From Rhodanobacter sp. UBA5168 (GTDB lineage: Bacteria > Pseudomonadota > Gammaproteobacteria > Xanthomonadales > Rhodanobacteraceae): a DNA stretch of 19,264 nt. Positions 11,475 to 19,162 of this stretch are shown piece by piece. A program made the position numbers and the translations under genes. Position 1 is the stretch's first letter, and each line of letters begins with the position of its first letter. Where the stretch lies: the NCBI GenBank assembly GCA_002413455.1, contig DHXA01000221.1:1-19264 (forward strand), read 5' to 3'. The notes under the pieces were generated by a model. The model worked only from the letters and a program-made list of their open reading frames with translations, was not told where the DNA came from and did no database searches.

Positions 11475-13576
11475 GCGGTGCGCTCGATGATGCGCTGGAA
11501 CGGCGGCAGGGCCTTCAGCATGCCGCTGCCGTAACGCTTGGTGACCACGCGGCGGTCCAGCAGCACGATGCGGCCGCGATCGGTCTCGTTGCGGATCAGC
11601 CGGCCGCAGTATTGCGTGAGCAATCGCGTGGCCTCGGGGATGCTCACCTCGATGAACGGATTGCGCCCGCGCGATTCCAGCCATTCCGCATACGTTGCGC
11701 CGACCGGATCGGTCGGCACCGCGAACGGCAGCTGGGTGATCACCACCGTCTCGCACAGCTTGCCGGGCAGGTCGAGACCTTCGCCGAACGAGGCCAGGCC
11801 GAACAGCGTGCTGCCTTTGCCCGCCTCGATGTCGGCGCAGTGTTCGGCGATCAGTTGGGATTTGCCAAGCGAGCCCTGCGCACGCACCTTGCGCACCTGC
11901 GCGATCGGCAGCTTCTGCAGGACGCGATCGAGCTTCACGCGCGAGGTGAACAGCACCAGGTTGCCGGCGTCCCAATCGAGGTTTTCCGCCAGCCATTCGC
12001 TGATCTCCTCGGCGTGCGCTTCGCGCGCGTCGGGCAGGGTGCGCATCGCCGGCACTTCCAGCCGAGCTTGCGCGGCGAGGTCGAATGGCGAAGGCAGGCT
12101 CAGGGTCACCGCGTCGTTGGGCAGGCCCACCGCATCGGCGAAACCGCGGAAGTTGCCGCCGGCGCTCAAGGTGGCCGAGGTCATCACCACACCGCTGGCA
12201 TTGCCCCACAACACACTGCGCAGCAAGCCGCCGGCGGACACCGACGAGGCGTGACAGACCAGTTGCTGATCGCCGCCCAGGGTGACCCAGCGTGCCAGTG
12301 GCGGTGCGTCATCGGGATCCTCGCTCGACCACGCGCGCCAGCAGCTGGCCTGTTTGCCGACGCGTTCCAGTGCGATGCCGAGTTCGCGCGACAGCGCCTC
12401 CTGCGTCGGCCCGCCGTCGGTCATCTCGACCACCGCGCGACGCACCGCGGTGAGCCAGCGCTGCACTTCGCCGGTGTACAGGCTGAGTGCGCGGGCATGC
12501 TCCACCCACGATTCGGGCAGCTGGCCGAGCGAGCCGCGGTACATCGGCTCGGTCTCGGCCGGATCCGGCAGCCAGCCGAGGCGGATTTCCTTCTCCAGTT
12601 CCTCCAGCGTATTGCTCAGCTCCTGCAGCTTGGCGTCGCCGGCATCCAGCGACAGCTTGCCCAGCGTCTGCTTGTCGGTCAGCGAATACGCCGCATGCAC
12701 CTGCCGGCCGAGCCGGCTCAGCTGCCGCACGGTGACGCTCATGAATACTTCGGCCGCGCCGCGGTCGATCGCCTTGCCGGCGAGGTGATGGCCCTCGTCG
12801 AAGATGTACAGCGTCTCGTCCGGCTGCGGCAGGATCACCCCGCCCCAGCCTTCGTCCTCGCCCGGCATGGTGAGGTCGGCCAGCACCAGGTCCTGGTTCG
12901 CCACGATGATCTCGGCGTCGTCCACCGCACGGCGCGCGGCGAAGAACGGGCAGATCATGAACTGGCCGCACTTGCGCCCGGTGCAGCCACCGGCGCTGGT
13001 GGTGATCATCGGCCGCAGCAGGTCGCTGACCGGCTCCGGCGCGGTATCCATGTCGCCGTTCCACTCGCTGCGGTCGAACGCGCCGCGCAGTTTTGCCAGC
13101 GCCTGCTTGTCGCGGGCCTGCGGCGGCTTGGTCCACAGCACCAGGTCGGCATCGAAGCCGGCCAGGCCCATCTGGGCGGCATCGTTGATGCTGTTCGCCG
13201 CCATCATCAGGTTGCGCGGGCACAGGTAGCGCCCGCGACCCTTGGCCAGCGCTACCTTCGCCTCGATGCCGTTGAGCTGGAGATACAGCGGGATGTCCCT
13301 CTGCACCAGCTGCTCCTGCAGCGCCACGGTGGCGGTGGCGATCAGCAGTTTCTTCTTCTGGAAGCGCGCCACTTCCACGCCGGCGATCAGGTAGGCCATC
13401 GACTTGCCGGTGCCGGTGGGCGCCTCGATCACCGCCACGCCGCCGGTCTGGCCGAACGCCTTGGCCACCTCGGCGATCATCCTTCCCTGCGACGCGCGCG
13501 CGCGAAAGCCCGGCAGGCCGTCTTTCAGACGTGCATAGGCGGCGCGGATGGCGTCTTTGGTGGTGTCGGCAAGCAT
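11471..13576 (-). CDS. dinG: ATP-dependent DNA helicase DinG (Fe-S, XPD-like)
   Basis: The product has 701 residues, close to E. coli DinG (716). The Walker A motif APTGTGKS is at 52-59. Four cysteines that match the DinG [4Fe-4S] cluster lie at C119, C198, C203 and C209 (YLCPRN and GCTGRKCGQFMIC). The Walker B/DEAH-type box is DEGHH at 260-264. Helicase motif VI appears as QYCGRLIRNETDRGRI near the C-terminus. The enzyme unwinds DNA 5' to 3' and handles structures such as R-loops, D-loops and forks during repair. The ATG at 13576 is chosen because MLADTTKDAIRAAY matches the usual N-terminus; a GTG at 13642 is the only upstream alternative. No good Shine-Dalgarno or LexA-like box was seen upstream, although E. 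coli dinG is SOS-regulated. It heads the minus-strand run and overlaps the HutD-like gene by four bases. Confidence 0.95.
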   Translation of the reverse strand: MLADTTKDAIRAAYARLKDGLPGFRARASQGRMIAEVAKAFGQTGGVAVIEAPTGTGKSMAYLIAGVEVARFQKKKLLIATATVALQEQLVQRDIPLYLQLNGIEAKVALAKGRGRYLCPRNLMMAANSINDAAQMGLAGFDADLVLWTKPPQARDKQALAKLRGAFDRSEWNGDMDTAPEPVSDLLRPMITTSAGGCTGRKCGQFMICPFFAARRAVDDAEIIVANQDLVLADLTMPGEDEGWGGVILPQPDETLYIFDEGHHLAGKAIDRGAAEVFMSVTVRQLSRLGRQVHAAYSLTDKQTLGKLSLDAGDAKLQELSNTLEELEKEIRLGWLPDPAETEPMYRGSLGQLPESWVEHARALSLYTGEVQRWLTAVRRAVVEMTDGGPTQEALSRELGIALERVGKQASCWRAWSSEDPDDAPPLARWVTLGGDQQLVCHASSVSAGGLLRSVLWGNASGVVMTSATLSAGGNFRGFADAVGLPNDAVTLSLPSPFDLAAQARLEVPAMRTLPDAREAHAEEISEWLAENLDWDAGNLVLFTSRVKLDRVLQKLPIAQVRKVRAQGSLGKSQLIAEHCADIEAGKGSTLFGLASFGEGLDLPGKLCETVVITQLPFAVPTDPVGATYAEWLESRGRNPFIEVSIPEATRLLTQYCGRLIRNETDRGRIVLLDRRVVTKRYGSGMLKALPPFQRIIERTA

Positions 13577-13743
13577 GGTGGATGGGGAGCCTGTGGCGCG
13601 ATGACGCGTGAAGCAATGGCGGCAACCGGATGCGGTTTGCACATCGCGCCGGGAGCGCAGCTTGCCGGATGCGAGGTCCGCAGTTTATCGGTATTGCGTG
13701 TACCGCCGCATGCGGGCCCGCTCAGCCGAGCTTGGGCGCCGCG

Positions 13744-13771
13744 TTTGCTACTGGCCATTGAGGCGTATGCT
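13744..13771 (+). promoter_or_regulatory. Possible sigma-70-like promoter for the GGDEF-EAL gene
   Basis: TTTGCT (13744-13749) and TATGCT (13766-13771) are separated by 16 bases and lie about 42 bases before the start codon. Each hexamer is an imperfect match to consensus. The candidate is in the 236-base divergent region between dinG and the cyclic-di-GMP gene; no comparable pair was found for dinG. This is a tentative call from sequence alone. Confidence 0.25.
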
Positions 13772-13812
13772 GGTCATCGGGCATCGGCGAGCCTGGGCGG
13801 GGGAGTCCAACG

Positions 13813-16770
13813 ATGACGCATGTGGGTGCTGGTGATTCGATGCCGTTCGAAGGCTCGTTGCAGCTGAGCTGGCTGGGTCGGCTGATCACCGCGCATACGC
13901 CTGACGAGGTGGGTGAGGCGATCGCCGCGCTGGCGCAGGCCCGGCCCGGTTGCACGGCGGCCTCCGTCGTGTGGGGGCTCGGCGATCCGCTCCGCCTTCA
14001 CAGCGTGCCGTCGGCCGGCATGGTCGATACGGCCGATGGCGCCTGGCTGGATGCGGCGGTGCACTCGCATCGACCGCAGTGGCATCCGGATCGGCAGCGA
14101 GTCGCGATCCGCCTGTGCGAACAGCCCGAACCGGCCTATCTGCTGCTGCACCTGCCGCCCGCCCCGACGCACGCCGATTTCCTCGACGAGTTGGCGGCGC
14201 CGCTGCAACTGGCTGGTCAGCACCTGCGGCGGGCATTGGAGTGGGCCGGCCTGCGCCACTCGCACCAGCAGCTGGAGCGTTCGGAGAACTTGCAGCGCGC
14301 CCTGTTCGCGATCTCCGACCTGGCTGGCTCCGAGCGCGACATGCCGGCGATGCTGCGCGGTATCCACGCCATCGTCAGTACGCTGATGTACGCGGAAAAT
14401 TTCTTCATCGTGCTGCACAACGCCGAGCAGGACACGATCCGGTTCCTGTATTTCGTCGACGTCGAGGATTCGACCCCGCCGGGCGACGGCCACGACATGC
14501 CGTTGAGCGCGATCGAATACACATTGACCTGGTACGTGATGCGCGACGGCAAGGCGCGCATGGGCAACGCCGAGGAATTGCGCAGCCAGGTGCCCGGGCC
14601 GGTCGCCCTGATCGGGGCGGACAGCTACGACTGGCTGGGCGTGCCGATGCTGCGCGATGGTCAGCCCGGCGGCGCACTGGTGGTGCAGAGCTATCAGCAG
14701 AACATCGGCTTCACCGACGAGGATCTGGCCCTGCTGGAGTTTGTCGGCAGCCACATCCTCACCGCGCTGGAGCGCAAACAGGGCAAGGAGGATCTGGAGC
14801 AACGCGTGCAACTGCGCACGCTGCAGCTGGCCGAGGCCAATCGCGGCCTGCAGCTGGAAATCCTGGAGCGCCAGCGCGCCGAACATCTGCAGGCGGCACT
14901 GTTCCAGATTGCCGAGCTGGCCACGGCGGATATCGACCAGGATGCGTTCTACGTGCGTGTGCACGCGGCGGTCGGCGAACTGCTGAATGCGGAGAACTTC
15001 TTCATCGCGCTGCTTTCGGACGATCGCCAGCGCCTGACCTTTCCCTATTCGGTGGACGCCGTGCTGGCACCGCCGGCCGAGCGTCCGCTGGGACGCGGGC
15101 TCAGCGAATACGTGCTGCGCCGCGGCACTGCGCTGCGCGCCGACAACGCCGACATCGAGGAGCTCGATCGCCTGGGCGAGATCGCGCCGGGCCGCATGGG
15201 TTCGCCGGCGATGTGCTGGCTGGGGGTGCCGCTGATCGTGGGCGACGAGGTGATCGGGCTGGTGACCGTGCAGAGCTACCGGGCCACGGTGGTGTACGGC
15301 CCGGCCGACCAGGAGTTGCTCACCTTCGTCGCCTCGCAGATCGCCAACAGCCTCACCCGGCGCCGCTCCGCCGCGTCGCTGAAGCGCGCGTACGAGCAGC
15401 TTGAACATCGCGTGGAGGAACGCACGCTGGCGTTGCGCAAGGAGATCATCGAGCGCGAACGCATGCAGGATCAGCTGCGCCATCAGGTCATGCACGACTC
15501 GCTGACCGGCCTGCCCAACCGCAGCTACCTGCGTGACCGCATCGATCGCGTGCTCGGCGCGATCCGGCGCGAGCCGCAGCAGCATTGCGCGCTGCTCTAC
15601 CTGGACGTCGACCGCTTCAAGATCATCAACGACAGCCTCGGCCATCTTGCCGGCGATGATGTGCTGAAGGAGGTGGCGACGAGGCTGGCCAGTTGCGTGC
15701 GCCACCCCGATCTGGTGGCCCGGTTGTCCGGCGACGAGTTCGCGATTCTGCTGGAAGATGTGGACCTGACACCGGACGCCACCATCGTGGCGCAACGTGT
15801 GATGGACGCGCTGAGCGCACCCATGCTGATTGCCGGCAAGGACCTGCAGGTGACTGCCAGCATGGGCATCGCGGTCGGCGACGCCCATTACCTGGGAGCC
15901 GACGAGGTGCTGCGCGACGCCGACATTGCGCTATACCGGGCCAAGGAGCTGGGCCGCAAACGCTTCGAGATGTTCGACGAGACGCTGGCAAAGAACGTGG
16001 TCGACGTGCTGGCGCTGGAGGGGGAACTGCGCCAGGCGCTGCAGTACGACCAGTTCGAGCCGTATTTCCAGCCGATCTGCCAGCTCGACGATGGCCGGGT
16101 GGTCGGCTACGAGGCGCTGATCCGCTGGAACCACCCGCAGCGTGGCGTATTGCGGCCTGGGGACTTCCTGAAGATCGCCGAGGACAGCGGCCTGATCGAA
16201 TCGATCGACTGGCGCATGTTCGAGCTCAGCTGCGAGCTGCTGCTGCAACATGGCCGCGACGGCGCCTTCATGACCGTGAATGTCTCCGCCCTGCATCTGC
16301 GCCACGCGGATTTCGACGAACGCCTGATTCGCCTGCTCGAACACACCGGCCTGGCGCCATCGCGGCTGGTGGTCGAGGTGACCGAAGGCGCGCTGCTGGA
16401 CAATCCCGAGCGCGTGCGCGCCACGCTCGACCGGCTGCGCCTGATCGGTGTGGGCGCGGCGCTGGACGATTTCGGCACGGGTTATTCGTCGCTGAGCTAT
16501 CTGCATTCGCTGCCGCTGCGCATCCTGAAGATCGACCGCGCGTTCGTGCAGGAGCTGGACAAGGGCGCCAACACCAGCAGCACCACGGTGGTGGCGGCGA
16601 TCCTGGCGCTGGCGCGCGCACTGAACATCCAGGTGATTGCCGAAGGCATCGAAACCGAGATTCAGTACGGCGCGCTGATGGCGATGGGGTGCGAGATGGG
16701 CCAGGGCTACCTGCTCGGTCACCCGGCCCCGATGGCGCAGTGGCTGGAGTCGCGCGCCATCGACGCGTAA
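13813..16770 (+). CDS. GAF-GAF-GGDEF-EAL cyclic-di-GMP signalling protein
   Basis: The product has 985 residues and no signal peptide or membrane segment, so it is cytoplasmic. Residues 1-155 look like a degenerate GAF-like domain. GAF domains at about 157-315 and 360-515 share AENFFI and WLGVP, and each is followed by a coiled coil (LEQRVQLRTLQL and LEHRVEERTLAL). The GGDEF domain (about 553-720) carries HDSLTGLPNR, the active-site variant SGDEF at 639-643 and an intact inhibitory site R630-x-x-D633, exactly five residues before it. The EAL domain (about 740-975) has E767-A-L, NVS, EVTEG, DDFGTGYSS, LKID, EGIET and QGYLLG, the residues needed for phosphodiesterase activity. The protein probably makes and/or degrades c-di-GMP under control of ligands bound by GAF. 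GGGGGAG lies about seven bases before the ATG. It is divergent from dinG; the frnE-like gene converges on it with a 6-base gap. Confidence 0.95.
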   Translation: MTHVGAGDSMPFEGSLQLSWLGRLITAHTPDEVGEAIAALAQARPGCTAASVVWGLGDPLRLHSVPSAGMVDTADGAWLDAAVHSHRPQWHPDRQRVAIRLCEQPEPAYLLLHLPPAPTHADFLDELAAPLQLAGQHLRRALEWAGLRHSHQQLERSENLQRALFAISDLAGSERDMPAMLRGIHAIVSTLMYAENFFIVLHNAEQDTIRFLYFVDVEDSTPPGDGHDMPLSAIEYTLTWYVMRDGKARMGNAEELRSQVPGPVALIGADSYDWLGVPMLRDGQPGGALVVQSYQQNIGFTDEDLALLEFVGSHILTALERKQGKEDLEQRVQLRTLQLAEANRGLQLEILERQRAEHLQAALFQIAELATADIDQDAFYVRVHAAVGELLNAENFFIALLSDDRQRLTFPYSVDAVLAPPAERPLGRGLSEYVLRRGTALRADNADIEELDRLGEIAPGRMGSPAMCWLGVPLIVGDEVIGLVTVQSYRATVVYGPADQELLTFVASQIANSLTRRRSAASLKRAYEQLEHRVEERTLALRKEIIERERMQDQLRHQVMHDSLTGLPNRSYLRDRIDRVLGAIRREPQQHCALLYLDVDRFKIINDSLGHLAGDDVLKEVATRLASCVRHPDLVARLSGDEFAILLEDVDLTPDATIVAQRVMDALSAPMLIAGKDLQVTASMGIAVGDAHYLGADEVLRDADIALYRAKELGRKRFEMFDETLAKNVVDVLALEGELRQALQYDQFEPYFQPICQLDDGRVVGYEALIRWNHPQRGVLRPGDFLKIAEDSGLIESIDWRMFELSCELLLQHGRDGAFMTVNVSALHLRHADFDERLIRLLEHTGLAPSRLVVEVTEGALLDNPERVRATLDRLRLIGVGAALDDFGTGYSSLSYLHSLPLRILKIDRAFVQELDKGANTSSTTVVAAILALARALNIQVIAEGIETEIQYGALMAMGCEMGQGYLLGHPAPMAQWLESRAIDA

Positions 16771-16776
16771 GCGTGT

Positions 16777-17430
16777 TCAGCCCGCGCTGGCGATCTGCCG
16801 CAACGCCTGCTCGAACGCCTCCGGCGGCTGCCCGCCGGAAATCAGATGCCGACCGTTGATGATGGTGGCCGGCACCGAATGGATGCCGCGCGACATGAAG
16901 AACTGCTCCTGCGCGCGCACCTCGTCGGCATACTCGCCATCGGCAAGCACCTGCCGCGCGCGCTCCGCATCCAGGCCCGCCGCGACGGCCAGCCGCACCA
17001 GCGTGTCATGCGCGCTCACGTTCTCGCCCTCGGTGAAATACGCGCGCAGCAGTGCCTGCTTCAGCGCGAGATGACGACCTTCCAGCTCGGCCAAGTGCAA
17101 CAGCCGATGTGCGTCGAAAGTGTTGTAGACGCGGCTGCGCCGATCCATGTTGAAGGTGAAACCCAGTGCGGCGCCGCGGTCACGGATCGCCGCGCGGTTC
17201 GCGTCGATCTGCTCGGCCGAGCTGCCGTACTTGCGTACCAGATGCTCGGTGGAATCCTCGCCCTCCACCGCCATCTGCGGATTGAGCTCGAACGGCTGAA
17301 AGTGGATGTCCGCCGTTACTTCCCCTTCCAGCTTCGCCAGCGCCTGCTGCAACGAGGCGAGCCCGATGGCACACCATGGGCAGGAGACATCGGAAACAAA
17401 GTCGATGCGGAGCGGAGTGGGAGAGGTCAT
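16777..17430 (-). CDS. FrnE-like DsbA-family oxidoreductase
   Basis: The product has 217 residues with a thioredoxin fold and helical insert. The redox motif CPWC is at C17-C20 (DVSCPWCAIG) and the cis-proline loop near the C-terminus is HSVPATIING. The middle carries HFQPFELNPQM and RVYNTFDAHRLLHLAE, which are signatures of the FrnE/2-hydroxychromene isomerase-like group of DsbA relatives. There is no signal peptide, so it acts in the cytoplasm, unlike true DsbA. The family catalyses disulfide exchange or isomerisation; the substrate is unknown and some members are linked to polyketide or stress pathways. The ATG at 17430 is the natural N-terminus, just before the first strand. No strong Shine-Dalgarno sequence is seen. 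The gene is convergent with the GGDEF-EAL gene and divergent from jetA. Confidence 0.92.
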   Translation of the reverse strand: MTSPTPLRIDFVSDVSCPWCAIGLASLQQALAKLEGEVTADIHFQPFELNPQMAVEGEDSTEHLVRKYGSSAEQIDANRAAIRDRGAALGFTFNMDRRSRVYNTFDAHRLLHLAELEGRHLALKQALLRAYFTEGENVSAHDTLVRLAVAAGLDAERARQVLADGEYADEVRAQEQFFMSRGIHSVPATIINGRHLISGGQPPEAFEQALRQIASAG

Positions 17431-17492
17431 GAGGTAGCTGCCAATGTGGAAGGCAGTGCAGAGGTTGGGGTGGCTCGGGCCGGTTCAAGATG

Positions 17493-17551
17493 TTGAAACG
17501 CGCCATTGAAATGCGAAACGTCGCATCGGATGAGACGTCGCCGATTACACT
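17493..17551. promoter_or_regulatory. Repeat cluster in the frnE/jetA divergent region
   Basis: Three elements overlap here. A direct repeat, TTGAAACGCG (17493-17502) and TTGAAATGCG (17506-17515), has a 13-base period. An inverted repeat, ATGCGA-AACG-TCGCAT, spans 17511-17526. ACGTCGC occurs twice (17518-17524 and 17535-17541). A -10-like TACACT follows at 17546-17551, without a good -35 at normal spacing. That combination suggests an activator- or repressor-controlled promoter for jetA, roughly 150 bases before its start codon, or for the divergent frnE-like gene. The function is inferred only from symmetry and position. Confidence 0.35.
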
Positions 17552-17588
17552 GGGCGATCGTCCAGGCACCGTCCTGTCCGGACAACGA

Positions 17589-17702
17589 ATGATGGATATC
17601 CGCAACGTGCACGTTCCATCCCTGCAGACAAACAGCGAGACCTTGCCGGCCCCGGCCCCGGCCCCGGGACTGGCTGTTGCGCAGCATCCGGTGCCACGAT
17701 GA
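17589..17702 (+). CDS. Possible 37-codon leader ORF overlapping jetA
   Basis: This short frame starts [18 protein letters not shown], continues through a proline-alanine run (LPAPAPAPG) and ends VAQHPVPR. Its TGA stop overlaps the jetA ATG in an ATGA junction. The same frame is open upstream to 17490. No strong ribosome site precedes either of its first two ATGs, and no homology is recognised, so it may be chance. It is listed because jetA has no visible Shine-Dalgarno sequence of its own, which would fit translational coupling. Confidence 0.22.
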   Translation: MMDIRNVHVPSLQTNSETLPAPAPAPGLAVAQHPVPR

Positions 17703-19162
17703 AAACCCGCGCACTCATCGCCACCTGGCAGCGTCTGCGCCAGCAGCCGACCTGGAAGCTGCTGGCGGCGGACAACGCGCCGCTGACCGCCGCGCTGCTG
17801 CAAGGCCTGTTGCTCAACGCCGAGCGTCAGCTGCCGGCGTCGCTGTTGCACGAGCGGCTGGCGCGCGAGCTGGAGGAACTGCGTGCGCATGGCCATGCCG
17901 TGCCGCGCACCGCGCAGGCCTACGTGGCCGAATGGCTGGGTTCCGGCTGGCTGGAGCGGCGCTTTCCGGAAGGGGCCAGCGAGGAACAGTACGAGTTGTC
18001 CACCCAGGCGATCGGTGCGCTGCGTTTTCTCGGCAGCCTGGACAGCAGCCGCAACGTGGCGACCGAAAGCCGGCTCGCGCTGGTCATCCAGCAACTGGTG
18101 CAACTGGCCCGACAGACCGATGGCGACCCGCACAGCCGGCTGGCCGAACTGCTGGCCGAGCGCGAGCGCATCGATGCGCAGATCGCCGCGGTCAGCGAAG
18201 GCCGGGTGGACGTGCTGGACGATACCCGCGCGCTGGAGCGGGCGCGCGAGATCATCGCGCTGGCGGACGAACTGGCCGAGGATTTCCGTCACGTGCGCGA
18301 CGATTTCCAGCAGCTGGACCGCGACTTCCGCGAGCGCATCATCGACGACGAGCGCCAGCGCGGCGAGATGCTGGAGGCGCTGTTCGCCGGCGTCGACGTG
18401 ATCGCCGAAAGCGAATCGGGGCGCAGCTTCGACGCGTTCTGGCGGCTGCTTACCGACGCCGAGCAGAGCGGCCAGCTGGAAGCGGCGGTGGACGCGGTAG
18501 CCGGCCGCGGGTTCGCGCGCAAGCTGGAGCGGCGCGAGCGCAGCTTCCTGCTGCACCTCACCCGCACCCTGCTCGATCGCGGCGGCCACGTGCACGATGT
18601 ATTGCAGCATTTCGCGCGCAGCCTGAAGGGCTTCGTGCAGAGCCGCGCCTACCTGGAGCAGCGCCGCCTGCACCAACTGCTGAAACAGACCCAGGCCGAG
18701 GCGCTGAAACTGCGCGACCGGGTGCGCAGTAACGAGGGCATCGACTACACCCTGGTCCTGAGCAGCGCACGGCTGCATTCGCTGTCGCGCTGGCGGCTCA
18801 ACGATCCCCGCACCGGCCAGGTCGACGGTGCCATCGTGCGCGCCGAGGGCGCAGCGATCACGCTGGACAGCGTGGGCGAACTGGTGGCGCAGTCGGAGAT
18901 CGACTTCCGCACCCTGAAACAGCGCGTACACATGCTGTTGGGCGATCACGCACAGTGCTCGGTGGGCACCGTGTTGCAGCACTATCCGGCCGAACAGGGG
19001 CTGGGCAGCGTGATCGGCTACGTGGCGCTGGGCAGCCGTCACGGCATGCTGGTGCCCGACCGCTTCGAGCCGGTGACCTGGCGCGGCGAAGACGGCCACG
19101 AGCGCCGCGCGCGCATTCCCCTGCTGTACTTCCTGAAGGAAAAACGCGATGAACTGGTCTGA
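17699..19162 (+). CDS. jetA: JetA/MksF-like kleisin subunit (DUF3375) of a Wadjet or MksBEF system
   Basis: The product has 487 residues, typical of DUF3375 (pfam11855), the first gene of type I Wadjet loci. The N-terminus has the family pattern of a Trp-Lys-Leu-Leu then [13 protein letters not shown] (about 18-38) and a winged-helix-like region (about 45-110, with [11 protein letters not shown] and [14 protein letters not shown]). A long helical, charged middle follows (about 150-240, [15 protein letters not shown] and [19 protein letters not shown]). The C-terminal part ends [19 protein letters not shown]. In the family this subunit bridges the SMC-like ATPase (JetC/MksB) and partners with JetB/MksE. 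Wadjet complexes extrude loops on circular DNA and cut plasmids through JetD. The ATG at 17699 is the only candidate; no in-frame start occurs in the preceding 110 bases. It lacks a clear ribosome site. It overlaps jetB by 14 bases. Confidence 0.9.
   Translation: MKTRALIATWQRLRQQPTWKLLAADNAPLTAALLQGLLLNAERQLPASLLHERLARELEELRAHGHAVPRTAQAYVAEWLGSGWLERRFPEGASEEQYELSTQAIGALRFLGSLDSSRNVATESRLALVIQQLVQLARQTDGDPHSRLAELLAERERIDAQIAAVSEGRVDVLDDTRALERAREIIALADELAEDFRHVRDDFQQLDRDFRERIIDDERQRGEMLEALFAGVDVIAESESGRSFDAFWRLLTDAEQSGQLEAAVDAVAGRGFARKLERRERSFLLHLTRTLLDRGGHVHDVLQHFARSLKGFVQSRAYLEQRRLHQLLKQTQAEALKLRDRVRSNEGIDYTLVLSSARLHSLSRWRLNDPRTGQVDGAIVRAEGAAITLDSVGELVAQSEIDFRTLKQRVHMLLGDHAQCSVGTVLQHYPAEQGLGSVIGYVALGSRHGMLVPDRFEPVTWRGEDGHERRARIPLLYFLKEKRDELV

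Noticed and set aside
13577..13812. LexA/SOS box upstream of dinG
   Set aside because: I looked for CTGT-N8-ACAG and for TTAG...CTAA-type palindromes and saw none; SOS control is not supported by the sequence.
11612..13816. 734-codon plus-strand frame opposite dinG
   Set aside because: It is an antisense shadow of dinG with low-complexity Arg/Gln/His-rich sequence and no family signature.
13774..15888. 704-codon open frame on the minus strand opposite the GGDEF-EAL gene
   Set aside because: It mirrors the codon pattern of the well-supported plus-strand gene, is rich in Arg, Gln, His and Ala, and shows no recognisable domain; long antisense frames are expected at this GC content.
17648..17665. 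Three tandem GGCCCC units before jetA
   Set aside because: They are too few and too short to call a repeat array; they encode the Pro-Ala run of the possible leader ORF and are likely simple slippage.
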